Shown in pieces: positions 1 through 5,451 of a stretch of 8,953 bases of DNA; position 1 is the first letter of the stretch; each line of letters starts with the position of its first letter. This DNA is from Ruminococcus sp. UBA4240 (GTDB taxonomy: Bacteria > Bacillota > Clostridia > Oscillospirales > Ruminococcaceae). The notes below the pieces were generated by a model, which worked only from the letters and a program-made list of their open reading frames with translations, did not search any database and was not told the DNA's origin. The translations under genes and the position numbers were made by a program. Location: contig DGXE01000037.1 of assembly GCA_002395525.1 (NCBI GenBank), positions 247-9,199 of the forward strand. Reading direction: 5' to 3'.

Positions 1-189
1 CTGCATCACCATGCCCATGCCGCCCCCATAGGGTGAATCGTCCACCCGCCTGTGCTTGTCGGTGGAATAGTCCCGCAGCTGATGGCAGTGGACCTCTATC
101 TTCCCTGCCTTCTGCGCCCTGCCGATTATGCTTTCCCCCATGACGGCGCTGCACATCTCGGGAAAGAGGGTGATAATATCGAACCTCAT
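1..189 (-). CDS. trmD: tRNA (guanine-N1)-methyltransferase TrmD, N-terminal part
   Basis: This is the first 63 codons of TrmD, the SPOUT-class enzyme that uses S-adenosylmethionine to methylate G37 at N1 in tRNAs, next to the anticodon, and so prevents +1 frameshifting. The visible start MRFDIITLFPEM, the segment ESIIGRAQKAGKI and the block RRVDDSPYGGGMGMVM (about residues 47 to 62) are hallmarks of the family. The rest, including the C-terminal domain, lies beyond the left edge of the window. The ATG at 189 to 187 overlaps the rimM stop codon as ATGA, which implies translational coupling to rimM. The rimM-trmD pair is conserved across bacteria. Identification is secure; only completeness is unknown. 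Confidence 0.96.
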   Translation of the reverse strand, partial: MRFDIITLFPEMCSAVMGESIIGRAQKAGKIEVHCHQLRDYSTDKHRRVDDSPYGGGMGMVMQ

Positions 190-686
190 TCAAAAAGCCC
201 CTCTATCCTGTGTATATAAAGCCTGCCGCCCTCTATATCCGTTTTCTCTATAACATCGGGTATGGCGGGTATCAGGTATTCATTTTCATCGTTTTTTACG
301 GTGTAGATGTCATTGGCACCCGTATTGGAAACCTGTGCCAGCTTCCCGTACACCGTGCCGTCGGCGGCATCCACCACCTCAAGCCCTACAAGGTCCTGCA
401 CGAAGTAGGTGCCCGCAGGCAGCTCCACGTCCTCCCTGTCCATATAGAGTATCTTCCCTCTCAGGGCAGTGGCAGCCTCCGGGGTATCTACCCCCTTTAT
501 CTTCATGATGACCACATTCTTGTGGGGCCTTGCGGATTCTATCTCAACAGGGGTGTTCCCCTTGTCAAAGTAAAGTTTGTCAAATTCACAGAGAAAATCA
601 GGGGAATCACACCAGGGGTCAACACGCACCTCTCCTTTAAGGGCGTGTATGGCAACGATCCTGCCTGTTTCAAGAAATCTTTTCAT
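186..686 (-). CDS. rimM: Ribosome maturation factor RimM
   Basis: RimM is a cytoplasmic assembly factor that binds ribosomal protein S19 and helps mature the head of the 30S subunit. The 166 residues fit the usual length. The N-terminal RimM barrel opens with LETGRIVAIHALKGEVRV (about 5 to 22). The C-terminal PRC-like barrel starts near residue 94 (YFVQDLVGLEV) and contains TGANDIY (122 to 128) and LIPAIPDVI (138 to 146), both typical. The ATG at 686 follows an AAAAGG ribosome binding site. The stop codon overlaps the start of trmD. A long hairpin with a U-tract ends immediately before the ribosome binding site, so part of the upstream rpsP-khpA transcription may stop before this gene. Confidence 0.97.
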   Translation of the reverse strand: MKRFLETGRIVAIHALKGEVRVDPWCDSPDFLCEFDKLYFDKGNTPVEIESARPHKNVVIMKIKGVDTPEAATALRGKILYMDREDVELPAGTYFVQDLVGLEVVDAADGTVYGKLAQVSNTGANDIYTVKNDENEYLIPAIPDVIEKTDIEGGRLYIHRIEGLFE

Positions 687-698
687 AAGCTACCTTTT

Positions 699-753
699 AA
701 AAAAATATCGGCACTGTATCTGCTGACCGTAGCGGCCGCAGTACACACTGCCG
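699..753 (-). terminator. Candidate attenuator or partial terminator between khpA and rimM
   Basis: On the minus strand an extended imperfect hairpin spans 753 to 709. CGGCA (753-749) pairs with TGCCG (713-709). After a G/G mismatch, TGTGT (747-743) pairs with ATACA (719-715) including one G-U. CTGC (741-738) pairs with GCAG (723-720), and GGCCG (737-733) pairs with CGGTC (729-725) around a CTA loop. Only single-base bulges interrupt it. Seven T residues (705 to 699) follow after four bases, just ahead of the rimM AAAAGG site. The arrangement is that of an intrinsic terminator inside an operon. I infer partial termination that lowers rimM and trmD relative to rpsP. A smaller hairpin, GCAGT paired with ACTGC at 750 to 738, is a competing fold. 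Confidence 0.5.
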
Positions 754-777
754 ACTGAATTTCCTCGGGTGACAAGA

Positions 778-1011
778 TCAGTCTATCTCGACCATGATCT
801 TCTCGTCTATCCTGAATGCACCGGCACGCATAACAGTCCTTATGGCCTTTGCTATCTTGCCCTGCTTTCCTATAACCTTTCCCATGTCATCAGGTGCTAC
901 ATGGAGGTGATAAACCACAATACCCTCTTCATCGGGCTCATCCCTTACTACTGAAACAGCAGCAGGATCATCCACAAGACCCTTTGCGATGGTAAGGAGC
1001 AATTCTGTCAT
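778..1011 (-). CDS. khpA: KH-domain RNA-binding protein KhpA (YlqC family)
   Basis: This is a 77-residue protein made almost entirely of one KH domain, the size of KhpA/YlqC proteins. The signature GKVIGKQGKIAKAIR (about 44 to 58) contains the GxxG loop, G48-K49-Q50-G51, that grips single-stranded RNA. In Gram-positive bacteria KhpA partners with KhpB/Jag, binds many RNAs and affects cell size and division; that role comes from the family and is not visible here. The start chosen is the ATG at 1011, which has GGAGG eight to nine bases upstream and matches the family N-terminus MTELLLTIAKGLV. The frame stays open upstream to 1092, but that extension has no ribosome binding site and crosses a hairpin. 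Its position between rpsP and rimM is the standard Firmicutes order. Confidence 0.93.
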   Translation of the reverse strand: MTELLLTIAKGLVDDPAAVSVVRDEPDEEGIVVYHLHVAPDDMGKVIGKQGKIAKAIRTVMRAGAFRIDEKIMVEID

Positions 1012-1045
1012 AGTTATCCTCCGGTTAATCAAAAGATGTGTACGT

Positions 1046-1065
1046 GACACCTCAAATGAGGTGCC
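1046..1065 (-). promoter_or_regulatory. Stem-loop in the rpsP-khpA junction
   Basis: On the minus strand GGCACCTC (1065-1058) and GAGGTGTC (1053-1046) form an 8-bp stem with one G-U pair and an ATTT loop. It sits in the 84-base gap between rpsP and khpA. No U-tract follows directly, so it is more likely an mRNA-processing or stabilising hairpin than a terminator. The role is inference. Confidence 0.45.
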
Positions 1066-1095
1066 CCGACCATCCGTCTTGCAGCAGCCCAAAGC

Positions 1096-1347
1096 TTATT
1101 CAGCCTTGAGCACGCCGTTCTTTTCAAGAAGCTTCTTTACAGTATCAGTGGGCTGAGCACCGTTCTTGATCCACTCTCTTGCCTTGTCAGCATCTACCTT
1201 TACAACGCTGGGCTCAACAGTAGAATCATAGTAACCGATCTCCTCGATGAATCTGCCATCTCTGGGATATCTGGAATCAGCAACAACTATTCTGTAGAAA
1301 GGGTTCTTCTTGGCGCCCATTCTTCTGAGTCTGATCTTAACTGCCAT
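1096..1347 (-). CDS. rpsP: 30S ribosomal protein S16
   Basis: S16 binds 16S rRNA in the 30S body and is needed for subunit assembly. The protein is 83 residues, typical for Firmicutes. It carries the family signature MAVKIRLRRMGAKKNPFYRI at the N-terminus, followed by DGRFIEEIGYYDS (about 33 to 45) and GAQPTDTVKKLL (about 66 to 77). The ATG at 1347 is preceded by GGAGGTG at ideal spacing. A GTG three codons upstream is in frame but lies inside that ribosome binding site, so I reject it. The gene follows ffh after 75 bases and precedes khpA, the conserved operon order. Confidence 0.98.
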   Translation of the reverse strand: MAVKIRLRRMGAKKNPFYRIVVADSRYPRDGRFIEEIGYYDSTVEPSVVKVDADKAREWIKNGAQPTDTVKKLLEKNGVLKAE

Positions 1348-1377
1348 TGTATTCACCTCCGTAACAGGTAATAGTGC

Positions 1378-1392
1378 CTGTGCTATGCACAG
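1378..1392 (-). promoter_or_regulatory. Small perfect hairpin in the rpsP leader
   Basis: CTGTGC and GCACAG form a perfect 6-bp stem around a 3-base loop, about 31 bases upstream of the rpsP start codon in the ffh-rpsP gap. On the minus strand an overlapping alternative pairs ACAGG with CCTGT closer to the ribosome binding site, so two mutually exclusive folds are possible. This is seen directly; any regulatory role is speculative. Confidence 0.35.
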
Positions 1393-1422
1393 TATATACT
1401 AACTGACGATACCGCCAGAGTA

Positions 1423-2769
1423 TCACATGAATCTCCCGGGGATCCTGAGCCTGTTCTTCTTCCCCTTGCCGTTCTTCCCGGTGACGCCGAACTGCTTGAA
1501 CATCTTCTGCATCTGTTCAAACTGCTTCAAGAGCCTGTTCACATCAGATACTGAATTGCCGCTGCCCGCTGCGATGCGCTTCTTGCGGGAGGGATTGATT
1601 ATCTCGGGGCGAGCCCTCTCCTCCGGTGTCATGGATGTGATGAGCGCCTCGATGCGGTTGATCTGATTGTCGTCTATGTCCACATCCCGTATCTTGTCTC
1701 CCACACCCGGCAGCATTGATGCCAGCTGCTTTATGGAGCCCATCTTCTTTATCTGCTTCATCTGATCCAGCAGATCCGTCAGGTCAAAGCCCTGATTGTC
1801 CGCCAGCTTATTGGTGAGCTTCTGTATCTCGCTCTCGTCGATGGAGCTTTCCGCCCGCTCGATAAGGGTGAGCACATCGCCCATGCCCAGTATTCTTGAA
1901 GCCATGCGCTTGGGGTGGAAAAGCTCCAGATCATCCAGCTTCTCGCCCGTTCCCACAAACTTTACAGGCTTGCCTGTCACCGCAAGTACGGAAAGTGCCG
2001 CACCGCCCCTTGTATCGGAGTCCAGCTTTGACATGAGCACACCGGTGATACCCAGCGCCTCGTCAAATGCCTTTGCCGCATTCACCGCATCCTGACCGGT
2101 CATGGCATCCACCACAAGTATTATCTCGTGGGGGTTTGTTTCCGCCTTGATGTTCTTGAGCTCATCCATAAGCTCCTCATCAATGTGGAGACGGCCTGCC
2201 GTATCAAGTATCACCACGTCATTGCCGTGCTCGGTGGCGTGCTTTACCGCTTCCCTTGCAATGACAACAGGGTTTATCTGACCCATTTCAAAGACCTTTA
2301 CCCCGGCCTTTTCGCCCACTACCTGCAGCTGATTTATAGCCGCAGGACGGTACACGTCGCAGGCTGCAAGCAATGGACGCTTCCCCTGATCCTTGAAGTA
2401 CTTCGCCAGCTTTGCAGCATGGGTGGTCTTACCGGAGCCCTGGAGACCCACCATCATTATGATGCAGGGGGGACGGTTGGGGAATTCTATCCTTGAATTC
2501 TCCGACCCCATGAGCTCCACAAGCTCTTCATTTACTATCTTTATTACCTGCTGTGCGGGAGTAAGGCTTGAAAGTACATCTGCACCCACAGCACGGACAG
2601 TCACCTTGTCCACAAAGTCCTTTACGACCTTGTAGCTTACATCAGCTTCAAGAAGTGCAAGCCGCACCTCCCTCATAGCCTCCTTGACATCAGCTTCGGA
2701 GAGTATGCCCCTGCCTCTGAGTTTTTTGAATACCGCTGCCAGCTTATCTGACAAACCTTCAAAAGCCAT
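1423..2769 (-). CDS. ffh: Signal recognition particle GTPase Ffh (SRP54)
   Basis: Ffh binds SRP RNA and the signal sequences of nascent membrane and secreted proteins, and docks with FtsY at the membrane. The 448-residue length is normal. Domain order is the N domain (about 1 to 90), the GTPase G domain (about 100 to 295) and the methionine-rich M domain (about 300 to 448). The P-loop GLQGSGKTT is at 108 to 116, DTAGR at 189 to 193 and SKLDSDTRGG at 247 to 256. The last reads SKLDS where TKLDG is common; the Asp that selects guanine is kept. The RNA-binding part of the M domain includes IAAGSGNSVSDVNRLLKQ (399 to 416), followed by Met-rich helices. The ATG at 2769 has AAGGAGG upstream, and that site overlaps the ylxM stop codon. 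Confidence 0.98.
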   Translation of the reverse strand: MAFEGLSDKLAAVFKKLRGRGILSEADVKEAMREVRLALLEADVSYKVVKDFVDKVTVRAVGADVLSSLTPAQQVIKIVNEELVELMGSENSRIEFPNRPPCIIMMVGLQGSGKTTHAAKLAKYFKDQGKRPLLAACDVYRPAAINQLQVVGEKAGVKVFEMGQINPVVIAREAVKHATEHGNDVVILDTAGRLHIDEELMDELKNIKAETNPHEIILVVDAMTGQDAVNAAKAFDEALGITGVLMSKLDSDTRGGAALSVLAVTGKPVKFVGTGEKLDDLELFHPKRMASRILGMGDVLTLIERAESSIDESEIQKLTNKLADNQGFDLTDLLDQMKQIKKMGSIKQLASMLPGVGDKIRDVDIDDNQINRIEALITSMTPEERARPEIINPSRKKRIAAGSGNSVSDVNRLLKQFEQMQKMFKQFGVTGKNGKGKKNRLRIPGRFM

Positions 2770-2781
2770 GCTGCACCCTCC

Positions 2782-3117
2782 TTACAACAGCCCCCGCAGC
2801 TCGGCGGAGACCTCCTCAAGCTTCTTTGCGGAAACGATGCCCGTTTCCAGCATATTGTCCAGCTCGTCTGCTATCTTTGAGAGCCTTACAGACTTCCTCA
2901 CAAGCCCCAGCTTATCCTCAAATTCACGCATGACCTGCTCTGCACGTCTGATGGAATCATGAACGCCCTGCCTTGTTATCCCGGAGTGCTCGGCTATTTC
3001 CGCAAGGGAAAGATCCTCATTGTAGTACAGGTCTATAACGTCCTTCTGCTTTTCTGTCAGCAGATCCCCGTAGTAGTCGTATAACAATGCCATGTGGAGA
3101 TCCTTTTCTCCTGCCAT
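2782..3117 (-). CDS. ylxM: YlxM family helix-turn-helix protein, SRP-associated
   Basis: YlxM proteins are small HTH proteins almost always encoded beside ffh. The Streptococcus homologue modulates SRP GTPase assembly with FtsY, so a role as SRP accessory protein rather than transcription factor is plausible. The protein is 111 residues. It contains LLTEKQKDVIDLYYNEDL (about 19 to 36), a sigma-like HTH with LSLAEIAEHSGITRQGVHDS (about 36 to 55), and a charged helical C-terminus. I chose the ATG at 3117 because a run of seven G residues lies eight bases upstream; a TTG ten codons earlier has no such site. It is the first gene of the operon. ftsY, often just upstream in Firmicutes, is not there. 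Confidence 0.93.
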   Translation of the reverse strand: MAGEKDLHMALLYDYYGDLLTEKQKDVIDLYYNEDLSLAEIAEHSGITRQGVHDSIRRAEQVMREFEDKLGLVRKSVRLSKIADELDNMLETGIVSAKKLEEVSAELRGLL

Positions 3118-3158
3118 GATCCACACCCCCCCAAGGCTGTAAAGCAAATTACCTTTAC

Positions 3159-3186
3159 ATTATATCACAAAAACAGATTTTGTCAA
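3159..3186 (-). promoter_or_regulatory. Sigma-A promoter of the ylxM-ffh-rpsP operon
   Basis: On the minus strand a perfect -35 TTGACA (3186-3181) and perfect -10 TATAAT (3164-3159) are 16 bases apart. The predicted transcript starts near 3152 and reaches the ylxM ATG after about 35 bases. This should be a strong constitutive promoter, as expected for ribosomal and SRP genes. Confidence 0.9.
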
Positions 3187-3230
3187 TAGCCATGCCACAT
3201 TCATTTGTAAATTTATTGTGAACGTCCTAA

Positions 3231-3285
3231 TTCTTTTTCTTTCCGCTCTTTCCTCTCCCTCTCATTCCTCTTCCTTTCTCTGATC
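3231..3285 (-). other. Polypurine tract (minus strand) extending the heptamer array
   Basis: The minus strand is almost all A and G over this stretch (the plus strand reads as pyrimidines), with only a few interruptions. Together with the heptamer array to its right it makes a purine-rich tract of about 115 bases between the importer terminator and the ylxM promoter. An open frame through it (3213 to 3410) gives a Lys/Arg/Glu-rich peptide that looks like a translation artefact of the tract. Confidence 0.6.
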
Positions 3286-3345
3286 TTACTTCTGATCTTG
3301 CTTCCTGCTTCTTGCTTCTCATCTTGCCTCTTGCTTCTTGCTTCT
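3286..3345 (-). repeat. Degenerate GAAGCAA heptamer array, copy 1
   Basis: Read on the minus strand, units of GAAGCAA and variants GAGGCAA, GAAGCAG and GAAGTAA follow each other with a 7-base period, twice interrupted by 5-base units (GATGA, GATCA). Seven units are recognisable. The array begins directly after the U-tract of the importer terminator. Its first 24 bases differ at one position from copy 2 at 8647 to 8670. Such short tandemly repeated heptamers resemble the STRR class described in cyanobacteria in form, not in sequence. Function unknown. Confidence 0.8.
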
Positions 3346-3382
3346 AAAAAAGCAGATACCTCCGAAGAAGTATCTGCTTTTT
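3346..3382 (-). terminator. Intrinsic terminator of the sugar importer operon
   Basis: On the minus strand AAAAAGCAGATAC pairs with GTATCTGCTTTTT. The stem is extended inward by a G-U pair and two more pairs, closing on a cUUCGg tetraloop. The stem runs into six T residues. The complementary strand also has a T-rich 3' flank, so the hairpin may act in both directions. It ends about 50 bases after the second permease and insulates the ylxM promoter from readthrough. Confidence 0.93.
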
Positions 3383-3432
3383 GGTTAATGTTGTTGTCCC
3401 TGTCACTCACACCGGAGTGAGAAGAGGCATGA

Positions 3433-4314
3433 TCATTCCTTTACGCCGCCCAGTGCAACACCTTCAACAATGAACTTGGAGAAGATGAAGTACACGATAA
3501 CAACGGGAATGATTGAAAGCATGATAGCAAGGTACTTTGCACCGTAGTCAGCCAGCTTATCATTGGATACGATGGTGTTTACCATCATGGGGAGAGTAAG
3601 CTGTGTCCTCTTTCTGGAAATGAGTATCATGGACGGTGTATAGTAATTGTTCCAGTTTGCAACGAAGGCAAATATTGCCTGAACTGCGATAGCAGGCTTC
3701 ATCATGGGGATGCCTATGGTGAAGAAGGTCCTGTATTCGCCGCAGCCGTCTATACGGGCTGCCTCCACTATCTCAAGAGGGAAGGTGGATTTCATGGACT
3801 GTCTCATGAAGAATACTATCGCAGGTGCTGCAATTGCAGGTATGATAAGGGGCCAGTAGGTATCGGTAAGCCCGATGCTGAGCATGAACTTGTAGAAACC
3901 TACGGATGTTACCTGTACAGGCACCATCATAACTGCGATGATGATAGTATAGGCTACCTTCCTCAGCTTGAAGTCGTAGACTACCAGACCGTATGCTGTC
4001 ATAACGGAGAACAGCACTGTAAGACCGGTGGCACACAGTGAGATGACACCACTGTTTATGTAGCCTCTGAATGCATTGAATTCAACCTTGCCTTCGCTTG
4101 TCCAGGAGGAAAGGGTCTTGATGTTCTCAATGAAATTGAGACCGGGTATAAGGCTTACGCCCTTACCTGTGATGTCAACAGAAGACCTTGTGGCATTTAC
4201 CACCAGCACCCAGATGGGCACCAGTGCAAATATGGTAAGGAGTACTAATACAACTGTAACAGCTATTGTACGGGCCATAATCATGCCCGAATTGCTTCTT
4301 GTTTTTTCCGGCAT
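3433..4314 (-). CDS. Sugar ABC transporter permease, MalG type
   Basis: This is an inner-membrane permease of a carbohydrate ABC importer (CUT1 type), pairing with the permease encoded just upstream. It has about six membrane spans, the first near residues 14 to 39 and the last near 261 to 281. The cytoplasmic EAA loop, EAARIDGCGEYRTFF (about 184 to 198), followed by the IPMMKPA segment, is the contact site for the ATPase. The C-terminus FIVEGVALGGVKE is characteristic of MalG-like permeases. The 293 residues are normal. The ATG at 4314 has GGAGG nine bases upstream, inside the end of the previous gene; a TTG two codons earlier is too close to that site. The upstream stop codon is three bases before this ATG, so translation is probably coupled. 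Substrate unknown. Confidence 0.95.
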   Translation of the reverse strand: MPEKTRSNSGMIMARTIAVTVVLVLLTIFALVPIWVLVVNATRSSVDITGKGVSLIPGLNFIENIKTLSSWTSEGKVEFNAFRGYINSGVISLCATGLTVLFSVMTAYGLVVYDFKLRKVAYTIIIAVMMVPVQVTSVGFYKFMLSIGLTDTYWPLIIPAIAAPAIVFFMRQSMKSTFPLEIVEAARIDGCGEYRTFFTIGIPMMKPAIAVQAIFAFVANWNNYYTPSMILISRKRTQLTLPMMVNTIVSNDKLADYGAKYLAIMLSIIPVVIVYFIFSKFIVEGVALGGVKE

Positions 4315-4316
4315 GA

Positions 4317-5357
4317 TCAATTACCTCCCAGCTTGATCTTAAGAGCCTGATTGCCCTTTCTGACCTTTTGATCCCCATCCTCATTGTTGACCCTGAATGC
4401 GATGGCGCCAAGGATCGCAGTGATGAAGAACAGTATAACGGATGCCGCAGCAGAATAGCCCAGGTTAGGAGCCATAGAGTTGTGGAAGTTATTGAAGATG
4501 TACACCGCAATAGTCTCTGTGTATCTGTTCTGGGATGTGCCCATGTTGTAGAGAGCGGGCATATCGTACATCTGCAGACCGCCGATCATGGATGTAACAA
4601 CGGTGTAGAGCAGAATAGGACGGAGCAGAGGGAGTGTTATGCGGAAGAACTGCTGTCTGGGAGATGCGCCGTCAATGTTTGCAGCCTCAAACAGCGAGGG
4701 GTTGATGCCCATGATACCGGACATGAGCATGATGGTAGTATTGCCGAACCACATCCAGGTCTGGATGATCATGATCATTACTCTTGACTGAGTCTTGCCT
4801 GATACAAAGGGAACTACCTCGTAGCCGTGGTTTGCAAGCCAGGAGTTGATGGCACCAAGCTTTGAGTCGGAGAAGAGCATAACGAACAGCGCCGCAACCG
4901 ATGCCGCCGTGATGATATTCGGCATATACATTACGATCTTGTAGAAGCCTTTGCCCTTTATTTTGAGATAAGCGTCAGTAAACCATGCTGCCAGTAATAG
5001 TGAAATGATAATCTGCGGAATGAAGTTGCCTATCCAGAGAAGGAAGGTATTGCCCAGAACACGTCTGAAATCCTTCATAGTCGATTCCGAAGAACGCTTC
5101 TGCACCTTGTAGGCGATGGTGTCATCACCGTTTGCCTTGTTCTCAGCTGTCTTTGCCTCATCAATGATAGGAGTACCCGAAAGGATGATCTTGAAGTTGT
5201 CAAGACCTACGCTCGAAGTAGTCTGTGAGCCGTTGGACTGGGTGCTGAGGTAGAAGGTGTAGAAAAGAGGATAGACCTGAAAGAAAAGATATACTATGAA
5301 GAACGGAAGAATGAACAGATATCCGAACTTGGCATAGCTAATGGTTTTATGTTTCAT
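4317..5357 (-). CDS. Sugar ABC transporter permease, MalF type
   Basis: This is the first permease of the CUT1 importer and forms the membrane channel with the MalG-type partner. The 346 residues are longer than the usual 290 to 310. The extra length lies mainly in an external segment after the first membrane span (about 38 to 100), which is rich in Ser, Thr, Lys and Glu. Membrane spans are visible near 12 to 33, 100 to 123, 141 to 164, 192 to 213, 243 to 261 and 300 to 322. The EAA loop reads EAANIDGASPRQQFF (about 224 to 238), followed by ITLPLLRP. The ATG at 5357 lies six bases after GGGGGAG; the TTG directly before it is less likely. The cytoplasmic tail is basic. The substrate cannot be read from the sequence. 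Confidence 0.95.
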   Translation of the reverse strand: MKHKTISYAKFGYLFILPFFIVYLFFQVYPLFYTFYLSTQSNGSQTTSSVGLDNFKIILSGTPIIDEAKTAENKANGDDTIAYKVQKRSSESTMKDFRRVLGNTFLLWIGNFIPQIIISLLLAAWFTDAYLKIKGKGFYKIVMYMPNIITAASVAALFVMLFSDSKLGAINSWLANHGYEVVPFVSGKTQSRVMIMIIQTWMWFGNTTIMLMSGIMGINPSLFEAANIDGASPRQQFFRITLPLLRPILLYTVVTSMIGGLQMYDMPALYNMGTSQNRYTETIAVYIFNNFHNSMAPNLGYSAAASVILFFITAILGAIAFRVNNEDGDQKVRKGNQALKIKLGGN

Positions 5358-5396
5358 CAAATTCTCCCCCCAAAATAAAAGGTAAAGTTACATATA

Positions 5397-5419
5397 TGGG
5401 GCAGGCTGAGCCTGCCCCA
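5397..5419 (-). promoter_or_regulatory. Strong GC-rich hairpin between binding-protein and permease genes
   Basis: TGGGGCAGGC and GCCTGCCCCA form a perfect 10-bp stem with a 3-base loop in the 94-base junction. No U-tract follows on the minus strand, so it is not a standard terminator. Hairpins at this position in binding-protein operons (the malE-malF junction is the classic case) protect the upstream mRNA and allow far more binding protein than permease. I infer the same job here. Confidence 0.7.
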
Positions 5420-5451
5420 AACATGCTAACTGTTCAGTTGACCGCTAACAA

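Noticed and set aside
1012..1092. N-terminal extension of KhpA
   Set aside because: It crosses a stem-loop and has no ribosome binding site, while the ATG at 1011 has GGAGG upstream and gives the family length.
3286..3345. CRISPR array
   Set aside because: The unit is 7 bases with no spacers of constant length, and no cas genes are nearby.
3213..3410. Minus-strand frame for a 65-residue Lys/Arg/Glu-rich protein
   Set aside because: It starts at a GTG with no ribosome binding site, reads straight through the strong terminator at 3346-3382 and the heptamer array, and its composition is what a polypurine tract always encodes.
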